NCBI GenBank assembly: GCA_965262055.1
Contig: CBDHEI010000002.1
Coordinates: 3,286,001 to 3,350,000, forward strand
Source: G958296245 sp965262055
GTDB lineage: Bacteria; Chloroflexota; Dehalococcoidia; Lucifugimonadales; G958296245
DNA length: 64,000 nt
Direction: 5' to 3'
Below are positions 42,117-50,079 of this stretch, in pieces. How positions within the stretch are numbered: the first letter of the stretch is position 1; each line of letters begins with the position of its first letter. The notes under the pieces are model-generated. The model searched no databases and was not told where the DNA came from. It worked only from the letters and a program-made list of their open reading frames with translations. The translations under genes were made by a program, and so were the position numbers.

Positions 42117-44846
42117 ATGGGGGTGCAGACTTCTATGGCGAGCAGCGGCGTTATGGTCACCGAGGGGTTCGACGCCTTCCGCCGGGGCGTATTCGGCAAC
42201 GGCGGGCAGAACATCTACGTCTCCCGCGCTGGCGTACTCCAGCGCATCCACCAGTTCGACCTCGACCGCGACGGCTACCTGGACCTCGTCATCTGCAACA
42301 GCCAGCCCCACGGTGAGCAGCCGCCGTCCTTCCTGTACAGCGACCCTCTTGGGCAGGCTTCCCGTATTGAGCTGCCGTCCGACGGCGCATGGTCCGGCAC
42401 GGTGGCGGACTTCAATGGCGACGGATACGACGACATAGTCATCGGGATGCTCCACAACGGCGCCCGCGGCGACCTCAACGCCTTCGTATACTACGGCAGC
42501 CCCGGTGGGTTCAGTGAGCGTCGGCACCAGCTCCTGCCCGCGCCGGCGTGCGTCTCAATCGCCTCCGGGGACTTCGACGGCGACGGGCGCCCCGACCTCG
42601 CGATGGTGTGCGGGATGCAGAGCGGCAAGTCCGAAGGCAATGTCCGCGTCTTCTACCAGACCGAGCTGGGCTTGGAGCCGAAGCGCTTCGTAGACCTCCC
42701 CATCGCGGCCAGCCAGATCGACGCGGAAGACCTTGACGGAGACGGCTACGTCGACCTGGTCGTCCGTACCTCGGACGGGAAGGTAGCCGTCTACTGGGGT
42801 GGTCCCGGCGGGATCGACCCGGCCGTCAGCACGCCTCTTCCCGTGGCAATGGACGAGCCCGACCTGAGCCCGGAGGAGGAGGCCAGGGAGGCGCTCCACT
42901 CCGAGTACAACCGGGACGCGCCGCCCCTCGTGAAGGTGCTGCGCCTGCGAGACGGCCCTCACGTCTTCGTGGCCCGCCACCGCTCGGTCTCCCTCGTGCC
43001 CATCCTGCCCGGCCGCGCCGTAGGCAGCCCCATCGTCTTGGACTGCCCGCGGGCCATGGCTGCTGCCGTCGGCGACATAGACGGCGACGGCTTCAATGAC
43101 CTTGTGGTTGCTACCAGGCAGTCATCCGGAGAAGGGGAGTGTTCGTGGGTCTACTGGGGCGGCGAGTCCGGCTTCGACCAGCGCAGGCGGGCGATGCTCG
43201 CCAGCAATCGAGCCTGCGACGTGGTGGTGGTAGACCTGGACGGGGACGGGCTGGACGACGTGGTGCTCTGCCAGTGCCACACCGACGAATCGTTCACGAC
43301 CGACTCGTTCATGTACCGGGGCGCGCGCGACCGGTCAATGGGACAGCCGGTAGAGCTAGAGACCTACGACCCCCGCCGCGTCTTCCCGGTCGGCTCACCG
43401 GATGGAGGCCCCCCAGACCTGCTGTTCGTAAACCACTACAGCCGCAAGATATTCGAGGTCAATCCGACCATCTACTACGGCGGATCCGACGGCTTCGCGC
43501 CGGAGCGCAGCCAGGAGGTGCGCGGCGTGGGGGCCGTGGAGGCCATCTGCTGCGACCTGAACGACGACGGCCTGGTGGACCTGGTGCTGGCCAACAGCGC
43601 CCACAACTGCGATAGCCGCGATCCCGGCTCCTTCGTCTACCTGGCAAGTGCCGACGGCTTCCCCAAGGAGCCCAGTATCGTGCTTCCAACCAGGAGTGCG
43701 CACGGTGGCGGCGTCGGCGACCTTGACCACGACGGCTACCTCGACTTGGTCGTCACAGGCTACTTCAACCCGGACATACTCATTTTCCGGGGCGGACCGG
43801 ACGGCTTCGACACCGCCAACCCACAGCGCATCCGCATGGAGCGCGACGGCGTCGTCTACGACTACTGCCTGTGGCTCGCGTTGGCCGACCTGAACAACGA
43901 CGGCTGGCTGGACATCATCGCCCCCCAGGGCAACGGCCATGAGCGGTGCCTTGTGCTATGGGGCGGGCCGGATGGGTACAGCATGGAGCGCGTCCAGCTC
44001 CTGGCGGCCTTCAACACCATGAGCGCCCGCGCCGCCGACCTGACCGGCAACGGCTACCTCGACCTCATCGTCGGTGGCGCCCAGACCTCCCCCGAGGGGC
44101 CACACGACTCGTTCGTGTCCGTCTACTGGAACGGGCCGGACGGCCTCAGCGACGAACGTAAGACTATGTTGCCGGCCAACCACGTCAACGCCATGAGCAT
44201 CGCCGACTTCAACAACGACGGCTTGCCCGACCTGTTCGTCTGCTCGTACGCGGACGGCAGGGTCCGAGACCTCGACTCATACATCTACTGGAACCGCGAG
44301 GGCAGGGGCTTTTCCGCCGCCGACCGCACGCGCCTGTTCACCCACTCGGCGACCGGCTGCATGGCAGCCGACTTCGACGAGGACGGCTGGATCGACCTGG
44401 CCGTTGCCAATCACAAGGTTTGGGGCGACCAGGTGGCATATTCCGAGGTCTGGTGGAACGGCCCCGACGGCTTCTCAAAGGAGAGGACTACGAGGCTGCC
44501 CAGCCAGGGGCCGCACGGCATGTCCGCAGCCGGGACGTCCAACGCCGCCGACGGCGGGCCGGAGGAGTACTACGTCTCAGCCCCGTTCGAGCTCCCCGAT
44601 GGCGCCCGTGCAGCCGCCGTCTCGTGGGACGCCGACGTGCCCGCCAAGACGTGGGTTAAGGCACAGCTCAGGGCCGCGGACACCGCCGAACGCCTGGAGC
44701 GGGAACCCTGGCCTGCCGGTTGGCTCGAAAACGGCGGGCGCACGTCCGCCCCAGGCAAGTGCGCCCAATACAGGCTCGCCTTGGGCGCTGTCAACAATGG
44801 GCGCACCCCGCGCGTTGCGAGGGTGGAGGTACGCTACGAGGTCTGA
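42117..44846 (+). CDS. FG-GAP/VCBS repeat protein, 12 calcium-type motifs
   Basis: A 909-residue protein made of about a dozen FG-GAP/VCBS repeats. Each repeat carries a DxDGDGxxDL-type motif (for example DLDRDGYLDLV, DFNGDGYDDIV, DFDGDGRPDLA, DLNNDGWLDII, DFDEDGWIDLA). Such motifs usually bind calcium and form beta-propellers. The last 90 residues are a separate beta-rich domain. No signal peptide is seen. ATG 42135 is an alternative start. Together with the NHL protein at 18.5 kb this gives two large repeat proteins without export signals. Confidence 0.88.
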   Translation: MGVQTSMASSGVMVTEGFDAFRRGVFGNGGQNIYVSRAGVLQRIHQFDLDRDGYLDLVICNSQPHGEQPPSFLYSDPLGQASRIELPSDGAWSGTVADFNGDGYDDIVIGMLHNGARGDLNAFVYYGSPGGFSERRHQLLPAPACVSIASGDFDGDGRPDLAMVCGMQSGKSEGNVRVFYQTELGLEPKRFVDLPIAASQIDAEDLDGDGYVDLVVRTSDGKVAVYWGGPGGIDPAVSTPLPVAMDEPDLSPEEEAREALHSEYNRDAPPLVKVLRLRDGPHVFVARHRSVSLVPILPGRAVGSPIVLDCPRAMAAAVGDIDGDGFNDLVVATRQSSGEGECSWVYWGGESGFDQRRRAMLASNRACDVVVVDLDGDGLDDVVLCQCHTDESFTTDSFMYRGARDRSMGQPVELETYDPRRVFPVGSPDGGPPDLLFVNHYSRKIFEVNPTIYYGGSDGFAPERSQEVRGVGAVEAICCDLNDDGLVDLVLANSAHNCDSRDPGSFVYLASADGFPKEPSIVLPTRSAHGGGVGDLDHDGYLDLVVTGYFNPDILIFRGGPDGFDTANPQRIRMERDGVVYDYCLWLALADLNNDGWLDIIAPQGNGHERCLVLWGGPDGYSMERVQLLAAFNTMSARAADLTGNGYLDLIVGGAQTSPEGPHDSFVSVYWNGPDGLSDERKTMLPANHVNAMSIADFNNDGLPDLFVCSYADGRVRDLDSYIYWNREGRGFSAADRTRLFTHSATGCMAADFDEDGWIDLAVANHKVWGDQVAYSEVWWNGPDGFSKERTTRLPSQGPHGMSAAGTSNAADGGPEEYYVSAPFELPDGARAAAVSWDADVPAKTWVKAQLRAADTAERLEREPWPAGWLENGGRTSAPGKCAQYRLALGAVNNGRTPRVARVEVRYEV

Positions 44847-44856
44847 GACTTCATCC

Positions 44857-45378
44857 TCACCTAGCAGCGCCTGCAGTCTCGAACTTGTGAATGCCCACCG
44901 GACCTACGCGACGGTGTGTGACAGAGACGATTTCTACGCCCTCGACATCCGGTAGGGTAGTGCAGTGCTTCTGCACTAAAGCCCCCAGCGGCCTCGCAAA
45001 AACGGCTGAGGCCAGGGCTCCCCACAGCAGGGCCGAGAACGTGGGCCTGCGGCTGCCGGAGACCCGCGCCGCGAGGTAGGCACCAACCGCGGCGACCAGC
45101 GCGCTAACCACGAGATTCGTCCCACAGTAGGGCGAAACGGCCAGCTCACCCTCCCCAGCCGCCATCCGCGATAGCGCCTCCATCGCTGCTGCCTCCACCT
45201 TGTCTGCCGAGGCACCGCTGTAGATGTAGAACCCGCTCGGAGTCGCGTTGCCACCCATAGGAGGCGAGAACCCCTGCTCCAGGAGAACGGTCACCGTCCC
45301 GTGCTCTATGCCGTGGTTCCGCCTCACCGCCTTGACGATGTTATAGGGAGAGGCAGCGCGCTGTAGGGCTCTGTTCAT
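44857..45378 (-). CDS. DUF6391 membrane protein
   Basis: A 173-residue protein resembling DUF6391: RRNHGIEHGTVTVLLEQG, the ATPSGFYIYSGASADKVEAA segment, ELAVSPYCGTNLVVSALVAAVGAYLAA and one or two membrane helices after residue 90. The family has no assigned function and occurs in Chloroflexota and cyanobacteria. ATG 45378. Confidence 0.75.
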   Translation of the reverse strand: MNRALQRAASPYNIVKAVRRNHGIEHGTVTVLLEQGFSPPMGGNATPSGFYIYSGASADKVEAAAMEALSRMAAGEGELAVSPYCGTNLVVSALVAAVGAYLAARVSGSRRPTFSALLWGALASAVFARPLGALVQKHCTTLPDVEGVEIVSVTHRRVGPVGIHKFETAGAAR

Positions 45379-45447
45379 AGCCGCGCCAGTCTAGCACCGG
45401 CCCTACGGCAGGTCAACGAAAGTCCGATTGCCTAACGCTGAACTCTA

Positions 45448-45464
45448 TTTCAGCCGGCCTGAAA
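45448..45464. promoter_or_regulatory. Palindrome TTTCAG-N5-CTGAAA between divergent genes
   Basis: TTTCAGCCGGCCTGAAA has perfect 6-bp inverted ends. It lies about 70 bases upstream of the DUF6391 start and about 60 bases before the TTGACA of the divergent HTH gene. It could be the operator of that small HTH protein. Confidence 0.4.
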
Positions 45465-45521
45465 CAGCCTTCCTCCGGATTTCAGGCTTCGGAAATGTCC
45501 GAGAAAAGGGGCTGAATAGTC

Positions 45522-45551
45522 TTGACACAAACCTACGAGCTTGGTTAGCAT
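45522..45551 (+). promoter_or_regulatory. Sigma-70-type promoter of small HTH gene
   Basis: TTGACA (45522-45527), an 18-base spacer and TAGCAT (45546-45551). It is followed by a short leader to ATG 45583, which has GGAGG eight bases upstream. Confidence 0.65.
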
Positions 45552-45582
45552 GAGTACACTACAGCTTTGGGAGGCTATAGCA

Positions 45583-45810
45583 ATGATAGGTAGAAAGACC
45601 AAGAAGATGGCCGCAGTCGAGGATAGGTTCAACGAGCCCTTGGAGGAGATGCTTCCTCCGATGCTGACGGAGAGGGGTCTGTCAGCAACGGCCGAGAGCA
45701 TAGGCGTCAGCAAGGCGACCCTGGGTTACTGGCTGCTCAAGCTCGGCATCAACGTGCAGCGCGTGGCGCTGTCCCCGGGCGAGACCATAGAGGTAAAGAG
45801 AGCGAGCTAG
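45583..45810 (+). CDS. Small helix-turn-helix protein
   Basis: A 75-residue protein whose middle, GLSATAESIGVSKATLGYWL, is a clear helix-turn-helix of the Fis/homeodomain-like kind, preceded by an acidic helix (RFNEPLEEMLPPMLTE). ATG 45583 has a strong ribosome site. It has its own promoter and a strong terminator, so it is a single-gene transcript. Probable DNA-binding regulator; target unknown. Confidence 0.72.
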   Translation: MIGRKTKKMAAVEDRFNEPLEEMLPPMLTERGLSATAESIGVSKATLGYWLLKLGINVQRVALSPGETIEVKRAS

Positions 45811-45826
45811 CCCCTCAGCCCCAAGC

Positions 45827-45869
45827 AAACACGGAGGCCGGTCCCGCGTGGACCGGCCTCCGTGTTTTT
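45827..45869 (+). terminator. Strong intrinsic terminator between convergent genes
   Basis: An 18-bp perfect stem (AAACACGGAGGCCGGTCC paired with its complement) around loop CGCGT, ending in TTTTT. It follows the HTH gene and precedes the convergent smpB gene; the minus-strand side has only TTT, so it works best for the plus strand. Confidence 0.9.
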
Positions 45870-45901
45870 GTGTCACCTGGGACGCCGCGCGGGCAGGGCG
45901 G

Positions 45902-46357
45902 TCACATCGCCCGGCGCACCGCCTGCCTCGCTTCGCGGTCCCTGTCCCTCTCGATAATCGCGCGCCGCTTATCGTACTGCCTGCGGCCCCTGGCGAGGCC
46001 AAGCTCGATCTTAGCGCGGTGGCGCTTCAGGTACAGCCTCAACGCCACTATGGTCAGCCGCTTCTCCTCGACCTCGCTGGCGAGTTTTGCTATCTCGTCC
46101 TTGTGCAGCAGCAGCTTCCTGGGCTGCTTCGGGTCGTGGTTGACGCTGCCGCCGGCTGAGTACTGTCCAATGTGGGCGTTGACCAGCCAGAGCTCGCCGC
46201 CATCGGGCCGCGCGTACGCGTCAGCAATGTTGGCGCGCCCCTCCCGGATCGCCTTTATCTCCGTCCCCTCCAGCACGAGGCCCGCCTCGTGAGTCTCCAG
46301 TATGTCGTACTCGAAGCGCGCCTTGCGGTTGAGCGCGAACGTCTTGCCGGCCGTCAT
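45902..46357 (-). CDS. smpB: SsrA-binding protein SmpB
   Basis: Partner of tmRNA in trans-translation. It starts FALNRKARFEYDILETHEAGLVL, contains GTEIKAIREGRANIADAYA and PRKLLLHKDEI, and ends in the basic tail KIELGLARGRRQYDKR. It has 151 residues, the usual size. It lies directly downstream of ctpA on the same strand. No tmRNA gene is seen in this window. Confidence 0.96.
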   Translation of the reverse strand: MTAGKTFALNRKARFEYDILETHEAGLVLEGTEIKAIREGRANIADAYARPDGGELWLVNAHIGQYSAGGSVNHDPKQPRKLLLHKDEIAKLASEVEEKRLTIVALRLYLKRHRAKIELGLARGRRQYDKRRAIIERDRDREARQAVRRAM

Positions 46358-46365
46358 GCCGCCAC

Positions 46366-47712
46366 TCAGGCCGCGTTCTCTTCAGCGACCATCTTCTCGA
46401 GGTCCTCGATGGCCTCATTCTTCTCCGTGACTATCTTCTCGAGCTCCTCTTTGGCCCGCCGGAGCTGCTTCACGTCGGCCTCCTCGGGGTCGCGGTCCAC
46501 CACCTCGATGTCGGGCGGGATTCCTTCGTGGTTGATCAGCCGGCCCGTCGGGGTGTACCAGTAGGCGGTCGTCAGGTAGAGCCCGGCCCCGTTGCTCAGC
46601 TCGCGCAAGGTGTTCACACTGCCCTTGCCGAAGGTTGTCGCCCCTATGACGGTGGCGCGCCCGTGGTCCTGGAGCGCCCCTGCCAGCACCTCGCTGGCGC
46701 TGGCGCTACCGTCGTTGACCAGCATTACCATGGGGATTTCGAGCGCCGCGCCGCCCTGCCTGACACTCCAGTCGGTGCGGCGGCCGTCGCCCCTCTGCAC
46801 GTAGAGCACAAGGCCGTCCTCCAGGAACTGGCTGGCCACGTCCACGACGGACTGCAGGGGACCGCCCGGGTTGTTGCGCAGGTCGAGTATCAGTCCCTCG
46901 GCGCCGTCGCGCTGCACCTGCTGAAGTATCTCGCGGAGCTGGTCCACGGTGTTCGGATAGAACTCCGTGATCCTTACATGGGCGAACTTCTCCCCGGGCT
47001 CGCTTCTCAACAGGACGCTAGACAGCTCGATGACGCCCCTCGTTATCGTCACTTCGATCGGGTCCAACGCTAACAGGTGCTTTATCAGCAATGTCACCTT
47101 GGTTCCCTTTGGCCCGCGTATGAGCGATACAACGTCCAGCAGTCCCCAACCCTCTATACTCTCGCGGTCGACCTCCAGGATGATGTCTCCCGGCCGTATG
47201 CCGACAGCCTCCGCCGGGCTGCCCTCGATCGGAGAGACGATGACGATCTTGCCAGCCGCGTTTATCTGCACGTGCGCGCCTATGCCTTCGAAATCGCCGC
47301 GGAACATGTCCCCAAAGCTGGACTGCATGGTCGAAGGCTCGACGTAGGCCGTCTGCGGGTCGTCCAGCACCGACAGCATCCCGCGAACGGCGCCTGCCAC
47401 GATGGCGCCCGATTCGAGCTTGGAGGTATCTACGTACTCCTGCGAAAGGATGTCCCATGCCTCCCAGATGACCCTCAGCTCCTCCGGCACGTCCTCTGGC
47501 TTATCGTAGGCCCTCTCGAACTCGGTAGCGGTGGGCAGGGCAGGGGGGTCCGTAACGGCTACCGCCGCCTCTTCGGCAGGCCCTGAGGTCTTCTCTGCCG
47601 GCGCTTCCACGGCGGTAGTTTGCTCTTCGCCCCCACAGGCCATGCCCAGGACAGCCAGGGCGATAATCAATGCCAACAGCGTAGCCTTCTTAATGCGCGA
47701 GTGAGTGAGCAA
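46366..47712 (-). CDS. ctpA: Carboxy-terminal processing peptidase (S41, CtpA-like) lipoprotein
   Basis: Lipoprotein signal with Cys26 (LGMACGG), an acidic Pro-rich linker, a helical region, a PDZ domain (about 138-220: GIGAHVQINAAGKIVIVSP, PGDIILEVDRESI) and the S41 protease core. Ser338 (NDGSASASE) and Lys363 (TTFGKGSV) form the Ser/Lys dyad. The last 35 residues form a Glu/Lys-rich coiled coil. The lipid anchor places it outside the cytoplasmic membrane. smpB follows after 8 bases. Confidence 0.94.
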   Translation of the reverse strand: MLTHSRIKKATLLALIIALAVLGMACGGEEQTTAVEAPAEKTSGPAEEAAVAVTDPPALPTATEFERAYDKPEDVPEELRVIWEAWDILSQEYVDTSKLESGAIVAGAVRGMLSVLDDPQTAYVEPSTMQSSFGDMFRGDFEGIGAHVQINAAGKIVIVSPIEGSPAEAVGIRPGDIILEVDRESIEGWGLLDVVSLIRGPKGTKVTLLIKHLLALDPIEVTITRGVIELSSVLLRSEPGEKFAHVRITEFYPNTVDQLREILQQVQRDGAEGLILDLRNNPGGPLQSVVDVASQFLEDGLVLYVQRGDGRRTDWSVRQGGAALEIPMVMLVNDGSASASEVLAGALQDHGRATVIGATTFGKGSVNTLRELSNGAGLYLTTAYWYTPTGRLINHEGIPPDIEVVDRDPEEADVKQLRRAKEELEKIVTEKNEAIEDLEKMVAEENAA

Positions 47713-47973
47713 CGTCGGTCCCCTCTTTCTAACCCCTGTTCTTGTTCCTCATTCTACACAACCTGCGGCAGGCCGGTCTGGACCGGGAATACCGCCTCTC
47801 ACTACTCTACGACACCCGCCGGCGACGGGGTTTTCCACAGTGTCGGCAGCGAAATCAAAGCCACGCTGAAATAACAGTCCCGCACGCCCTGAATCTATTT
47901 CGCGGCGTTTCACAAACACCTCCGTCGAACGTGTCTGGGACTGACATGTTGTGAATATCCGTGAAAAGACCGC
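47713..47973. other. Gene-free interval between ctpA and TIR-like gene
   Basis: Divergent spacer without a convincing gene. It probably holds the ctpA promoter on the minus strand, which I cannot place with confidence. One isolated TTTTCCACA at about 47831 is a near DnaA box but stands alone. Confidence 0.5.
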
Positions 47974-48002
47974 TTGACATCCGGATCCGTACACCCTATA
48001 TT
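47974..48002 (+). promoter_or_regulatory. Near-consensus sigma-70 promoter for TIR-like gene
   Basis: TTGACA (47974-47979), 17-base spacer and TATATT (47997-48002): full -35 and five of six -10 matches with optimal spacing. It is the strongest promoter-like sequence I see in the window and lies 38 bases upstream of ATG 48041. Confidence 0.85.
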
Positions 48003-48040
48003 TCCTCGTATTCAACGCTTTCAGCGAGGTCCCTATTTCA

Positions 48041-49126
48041 ATGGCGGCGGACGGATACGAAGCGACCGTGGTTGGCGCGAGCAGAAAACGTACGCGGCTG
48101 ACCAGGACGTATCCCGTCCATACCCTGGAGGAGGCTCTCGCCGTGCCGACCGCCGTCTACGAGGCAAACTCCGGGTTGCCCTTCGACCGCGTTCTCCTGG
48201 CACGCGAGCTGGACACGACCCCTTCCAGCAGCGCGTTCACCATGAAACTAAGCTCCTCCGCCAGGTACGGCCTAACCAAGGGGGGCGCGGGGGCGGAGCG
48301 CGTCTCGCTCACCGCCCTGGGCGAGTCGCTGGTAGGCCCGCAGGACCAGGACGAGCGGCGGCGCGCCCTGGTTGAGGTCTCCCTGAAGCCCGAGCCCTTC
48401 AGGCGCTTCTACGAGATGCTCGACGGCAAGAAGGTGCCCGGTGACTCCTACGCCGAGAACGTTCTGCGCCGCGAGCTCGGCCTACAGCCGGAGCTTACGG
48501 CAGAATGCCTCAGTATCATCAAGAAAAACGGCCTGCTCACTGGGATCATCACCGACGTGGGTGGCTCCCTCTACGTCAGGCTGTCCTCCAGCCGCGCCGC
48601 CCAAGACGTCGCTCCGCCGCCGCCAGCCGCCAGCAAGGCGCCCAGGCGCGATGTTGCCCCCACGCCGCCCGCCGCCGAGCCCGGCCCGCCGCCGGATCAG
48701 CGTGCCGTCTTCATAGGACACGCGGGCGCCGAGGACGTGGCCCAGGAAGTCAAAGCTATCCTGACCTCCTTCGGTATCCCGAGCGTCCAGGCCGAGGCCG
48801 ACCCAGACGACGGCTTCCTCGTCTCGCCGAACACCATCGAGGCGATGCGCCGATGCGCCGCGGCGGTCATTATCTTCGCCGAGGCGCGCAGCGGATCCTG
48901 GGCCGGCCTGGGGCTCCGCCTCGTGACGCCGAAGATCCTGGCCCAGCTCGGGGCGGCCGCCGCGCTCTACGGCGACCGCGTCATCCCGATGAACGAGTCC
49001 GGCTTCGACTCCGACATCCAATGGGACGGCCTCGGCTTCCACCGGGAGCGCCTGCACGAGATGGGCCTCCAGCTCCTCGGACGGCTCCACGAGCTTGGGG
49101 TCATCCAGGTCCGCGTCGGCGCATGA
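48041..49126 (+). CDS. TIR-like nucleotide-binding protein with N-terminal winged-helix-like region
   Basis: Residues about 20-170 (RTYPVHTLEEALAVPTAVYE, PSSSAFTMKLSSSARYGLTK, VSLTALGESLVG) resemble the helical winged-helix-like region that often precedes TIR-like domains. A Pro/Ala linker (about 185-215) is followed by a C-terminal TIR-like domain: RAVFIGHAGAEDVAQEVKAI, SPNTIEAMRRCAAAVIIFAE, LAQLGAAAALYGDRVIPM. TIR-like proteins of this kind are often NAD-cleaving defence effectors; the Glu needed for that cannot be fixed by eye. Strong promoter upstream. No cyclase or pattern-receptor gene is adjacent. Confidence 0.75.
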   Translation: MAADGYEATVVGASRKRTRLTRTYPVHTLEEALAVPTAVYEANSGLPFDRVLLARELDTTPSSSAFTMKLSSSARYGLTKGGAGAERVSLTALGESLVGPQDQDERRRALVEVSLKPEPFRRFYEMLDGKKVPGDSYAENVLRRELGLQPELTAECLSIIKKNGLLTGIITDVGGSLYVRLSSSRAAQDVAPPPPAASKAPRRDVAPTPPAAEPGPPPDQRAVFIGHAGAEDVAQEVKAILTSFGIPSVQAEADPDDGFLVSPNTIEAMRRCAAAVIIFAEARSGSWAGLGLRLVTPKILAQLGAAAALYGDRVIPMNESGFDSDIQWDGLGFHRERLHEMGLQLLGRLHELGVIQVRVGA

Positions 49127-49256
49127 GGGTGTCCGAGAACCTGTTCGCGGCGGGAGATCAGAGAACCCGCTCACGGTGAGCCCCTCGGACTGTTGCCAGC
49201 TCTCGAATCCCTCCCGCGCTAACCTCAAACAGTCTCTACTTTACATAACATATATA

Positions 49257-50054
49257 GTGCGAACATACGCCAATGGCGCTCCGGGGACCTCACCGACGCC
49301 CCCGGACCCGGCTCCTACCGGAGGATCCACCGTCCCGCCGCAGCCCATCATCCCGGGCGCTTCCAGAAAAATCGCCCAGGATGCCCGTAGAGCGATCTTT
49401 TGCCCTGACCGCGTATTTCTCATCGAGGAGTCGGAGAGGGCCATGCTCGATCTGCCGCCGGGGCTGATGGAGTACTTCCAGCGGTACAACATCATGAACA
49501 AGCTCTCGCTGGGGTACGCCGTAAACTACATCGAGTATAAGGACATGTTCTTCATCGACTGGTACTACGGGGAGGCCGTCTATGCCCCACTGTACTACGG
49601 CTACGGCGACGTGGGACAGTACGGCGACCGCAGGAAGCTTGCCCGCACGCTGGACAAGAGCGTCCTGAAGGTAGTCCCAGACACGGTGCTGGTGCTTATG
49701 AGGGCGGCCCCCGAGGTGATCAGGAAGCGCTTCCGGGAGAAAGACTCCATGTGGCCAAACAGGCACGGCGCGACGCCCTTCAGGGAGGAGGACACGGAGC
49801 TGGTACTGGAGCGCTTCGAGGAAGAGTTCCAGAAGTCGATGCTGACCTACCGCTTCGACCTGGATACAACCGACGCCTCGGTAGAGGAGACCCTGAGCGA
49901 GTTCGTGCGGAAGATAAAGCCCTATATAACGACCGAAGACCGGGTGCGAATGCTGAGCCGCGATCTGCCGTCGGGCGCCAGCAGCTTCTCATCGACCTTG
50001 GAGGAGCCTTCTCCCTGGAGCGGCAAAGAAGGCGACCAGCCTGCTTCGGGGTAG
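49257..50054 (+). CDS. Kinase-like protein without P-loop, function unknown
   Basis: The core IIMNKLSLGYAVNYIEYKD-like region (NIMNKLSLGYAVNYIEYKD), FFIDWYYGEAVYAPLYYG and PDTVLVLMRAAPEVIRKRF has the layout of the second half of deoxynucleoside/thymidylate kinases. No GxxxxGK[ST] is found upstream in any frame. The start is unclear: GTG 49257 (AT-rich ACATATATA before it) or ATG 49443. It follows the TIR-like gene by 130 bases on the same strand. It may be a decayed kinase or a distinct family. Confidence 0.55.
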   Translation: MRTYANGAPGTSPTPPDPAPTGGSTVPPQPIIPGASRKIAQDARRAIFCPDRVFLIEESERAMLDLPPGLMEYFQRYNIMNKLSLGYAVNYIEYKDMFFIDWYYGEAVYAPLYYGYGDVGQYGDRRKLARTLDKSVLKVVPDTVLVLMRAAPEVIRKRFREKDSMWPNRHGATPFREEDTELVLERFEEEFQKSMLTYRFDLDTTDASVEETLSEFVRKIKPYITTEDRVRMLSRDLPSGASSFSSTLEEPSPWSGKEGDQPASG

Positions 50055-50079
50055 CTCGATAAGGGCCGCTAGCAGGACG

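Noticed and set aside
47825..47840. DnaA-box-like TTTTCCACA, possible replication origin
   Set aside because: Only one copy, with no AT-rich unwinding region or dnaA/dnaN gene nearby.
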